A DNA stretch of 64,000 nucleotides. Origin: Crotophaga sulcirostris (lineage: Eukaryota > Chordata > Aves > Cuculiformes > Crotophagidae). Shown here in pieces: positions 62,871-64,000 of this stretch; the stretch's first letter is position 1, and the number at the start of each line of letters is the position of its first letter. The DNA is taken from assembly GCA_013397455.1 (NCBI GenBank), contig VYZB01000016.1, positions 2,836,289 to 2,900,288 of the forward strand, in the 5' to 3' direction. Under the pieces are notes generated by a model that was not told the DNA's origin, ran no database searches, and saw nothing but the letters and a program-made list of their open reading frames with translations. The position numbers were made by a program, and so were the translations under genes.

Positions 62871-63156
62871 GGACAAGTCCATGCCCCCTCCATTAGCATG
62901 AGGGGTGGTCTTGCTGTGAATATTCTCGAATTGGTGCATGTGCAGAAGCTTCTTTGGGAAGGTTCTGGAATCGGGGCTGGGGGCTTCAGGGTCACTGGCA
63001 GTTCAAAAGACCCTTGCCAGAATAACCTCTGCCTGAATCCTTTGGTTCCACATGAGCAGTCAAGTGTGTGTGGGTGGGAAGCACCTGCTGCTGCACCTCC
63101 TCTCCGTCCTCTGCAGCAGCACAGTCAACCCATCAAGAGCCACAGCCCTCAAACCG

Positions 63157-63246
63157 ATGTTTAAGACAACAATACGAGTCAGACAACGTTTAAGACAATA
63201 AAAGTAGAATCAGTCCATGTTTAAGACGACAATAGAAGTAGAGTCC
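63157..63246 (-). repeat. about 30-bp tandem repeat, three copies, in LTR U3
   Basis: Units start at 63157, 63186 and 63217 (spacing 29 and 31). Each begins A(T/C)GTTTAAGAC on the plus strand and runs to AGTC. The first LTR has roughly one and a half diverged units at the same place. This is a typical site for U3 enhancer duplications. Confidence 0.8.
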
Positions 63247-63255
63247 ATTTCTACA

Positions 63256-63855
63256 TATGGTTATTCTGAACATGAACGGTACCAAATATTTTTAAAAGAC
63301 AATGTATGGTGAAAAAGGTTCAACTGGCAAAACACAGAATAAATATCTCCCCCCTTACATGTGACTGCCCAATCAGAGGCAAGTCATGGCAGAAATTGCT
63401 TAATATGCTTGTTTGCCACTAAAATGTGTCCTTTAAAATAAAAAAAAGAAAAAAAGATGATCTATTACAGAGAGGATTATAAGCACTGATTCATTCCAAA
63501 TTAGAAAAAGCACACTACTCAGGATCAGCAGAACACTTTTAACGCAGCTCACATCAATTTCAACCTCAGCACTTCAGACATGTTTTGCAGGAGTCGGCCA
63601 CCCATCAACGTGATCATAAACACATGACTTCAGAAGATTTTTGGTTCATCTCTACAGTTTTGACCTGGGTAGGGCTATTCTCTGGACAATTACAACATAT
63701 CACCGCAGTGCATGGTTCAAGCATCCTCAAAATATACAAAAAATACTTCTCGGCCCCCTCAATGACATACAAAAAAGTTTAGCAATGTATCTGACACAAA
63801 TGAAGCAGCTCTTCCTGGATGATGCCCTTGGGACACAGGTGACATGGGGCCATGT
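63256..63855. other. non-coding spacer, no gene seen
   Basis: Unique-looking sequence between the LTR and the terminal CR1. Short open frames of up to 77 codons show no motif. An A-rich run lies at 63438-63455. Confidence 0.5.
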
Positions 63856-64000
63856 TAACCAGTATAACCAGTAACCAGTATAACCAGGTTGGAAGAGACC
63901 TCTGAGATCATCAAGTCCAACCTATAAGCCAACACTAACACCAACTCATCACCTAAACCATGGCACTGAGTGCCTCATCCAATCTTCCCTTAAACACATC
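63856..64000 (-). mobile_element. young CR1 LINE 3' end running off the window
   Basis: Minus-oriented CR1 of the same young subfamily as 32898-32999. The plus strand shows AGGTTGGAAGAGACCTCTGA, CATCAAGTCCAACCTATAAG and ACCTAAACCATGGCACTGAG. Its 3' tail (63856-63886) is not the classical octamer but repeats of TTATACTGG and a shortened TTACTGG on the element strand. The 5' part lies beyond position 64000, so its length is unknown. Confidence 0.93.

Larger units (their letters stand above)
62234..63255 (-). mobile_element. endogenous-retrovirus LTR, expanded relative of 55312-56148
   Basis: Read on the minus strand, this block follows the 55312 LTR from U3 to its end. It has the TCTTAAAC repeats, the GGTTATTCTGGCAAGGGTC block, CTGCCAGTGACCCTGAAGCC, a TATA box, the CCACCCCATGGAACCCGC block, a pyrimidine tract, the same two hairpins, TTTACCCTAGGG and a terminal GACCTGACA. 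It is longer because of two tandem arrays. The 3' end at 62234 is supported by alignment to the other LTR; the 5' end (63246-63255) is approximate and no target duplication could be matched. No primer-binding site or retroviral gene lies next to it, so it looks solo. It is diverged from the first LTR, so the two are separate insertions of related subfamilies. Confidence 0.8.

Noticed and set aside
55312..63255. A single full-length provirus bounded by the two LTRs
   Set aside because: The LTRs are in opposite orientation, differ in internal structure, and no gag, pol or env sequence or primer-binding site lies between them; the interval holds AT-rich DNA and a CR1.
1..64000. Bacterial-type systems (CRISPR, operons, toxin-antitoxin pairs, phage genes)
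   Set aside because: Composition, CR1 and LTR elements and lack of long dense frames show vertebrate non-coding DNA; no array or operon structure exists.

Overview
This is vertebrate, most likely avian, non-coding DNA. It is AT-rich and has no long host open reading frame. It carries repeated CR1-type LINE 3' ends with the short octamer-like tails typical of birds, and two solo-looking endogenous-retrovirus LTRs. CR1 and LTR sequence cover about 6 kb of 63.6 kb of real sequence, which fits a bird genome. Turtles and crocodilians also carry CR1 and cannot be excluded. The low GC suggests a gene desert or a very long intron. I found no bacterial or phage-type genes, operons, tRNA, rRNA or CRISPR array.

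Layout. Positions 1-32497 are AT-rich single-copy-looking DNA with CR1 fragments at 1620 (+), 8746 (-) and 18963 (+), and GC-richer unassigned blocks near 22.0 and 22.6-23.2 kb. There are candidate, unproven exons at 10267, 21411 and 30913. A 400-N assembly gap at 32498-32897 abuts a young CR1 3' end. Further CR1 copies lie at 33471 (-) and 36749-38103 (+); the latter keeps broken reverse-transcriptase sequence. Positions 38104-55311 are mostly featureless AT-rich DNA with candidate exons or GC-richer patches near 44.9 and 48.6 kb (another candidate exon is at 35128). From 55 kb the window becomes repeat-rich: an LTR at 55312-56148 (+), a CR1 at 58163-59115 (-), a related longer LTR at 62234 to about 63255 (-), and a young CR1 running off the right end (63856-64000, -).

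The most interesting structure is in the two LTRs. They are diverged relatives in opposite orientation. Both keep two tandem perfect hairpins in the transcribed part upstream of the polyadenylation region; the loops differ, and one stem base pair has changed in a compensatory way. The second LTR has gained two tandem arrays that are single or nearly single in the first: a roughly 30-bp unit in U3, and an alternating 34/31-bp (66-bp dimer) array where the first LTR has its AATAAA signal. The first LTR carries a perfect NRF1-type palindrome upstream of its TATA box.

No gene in the window could be named. Exon candidates rest only on splice-like signals plus short open frames, and need RNA or cross-species data.
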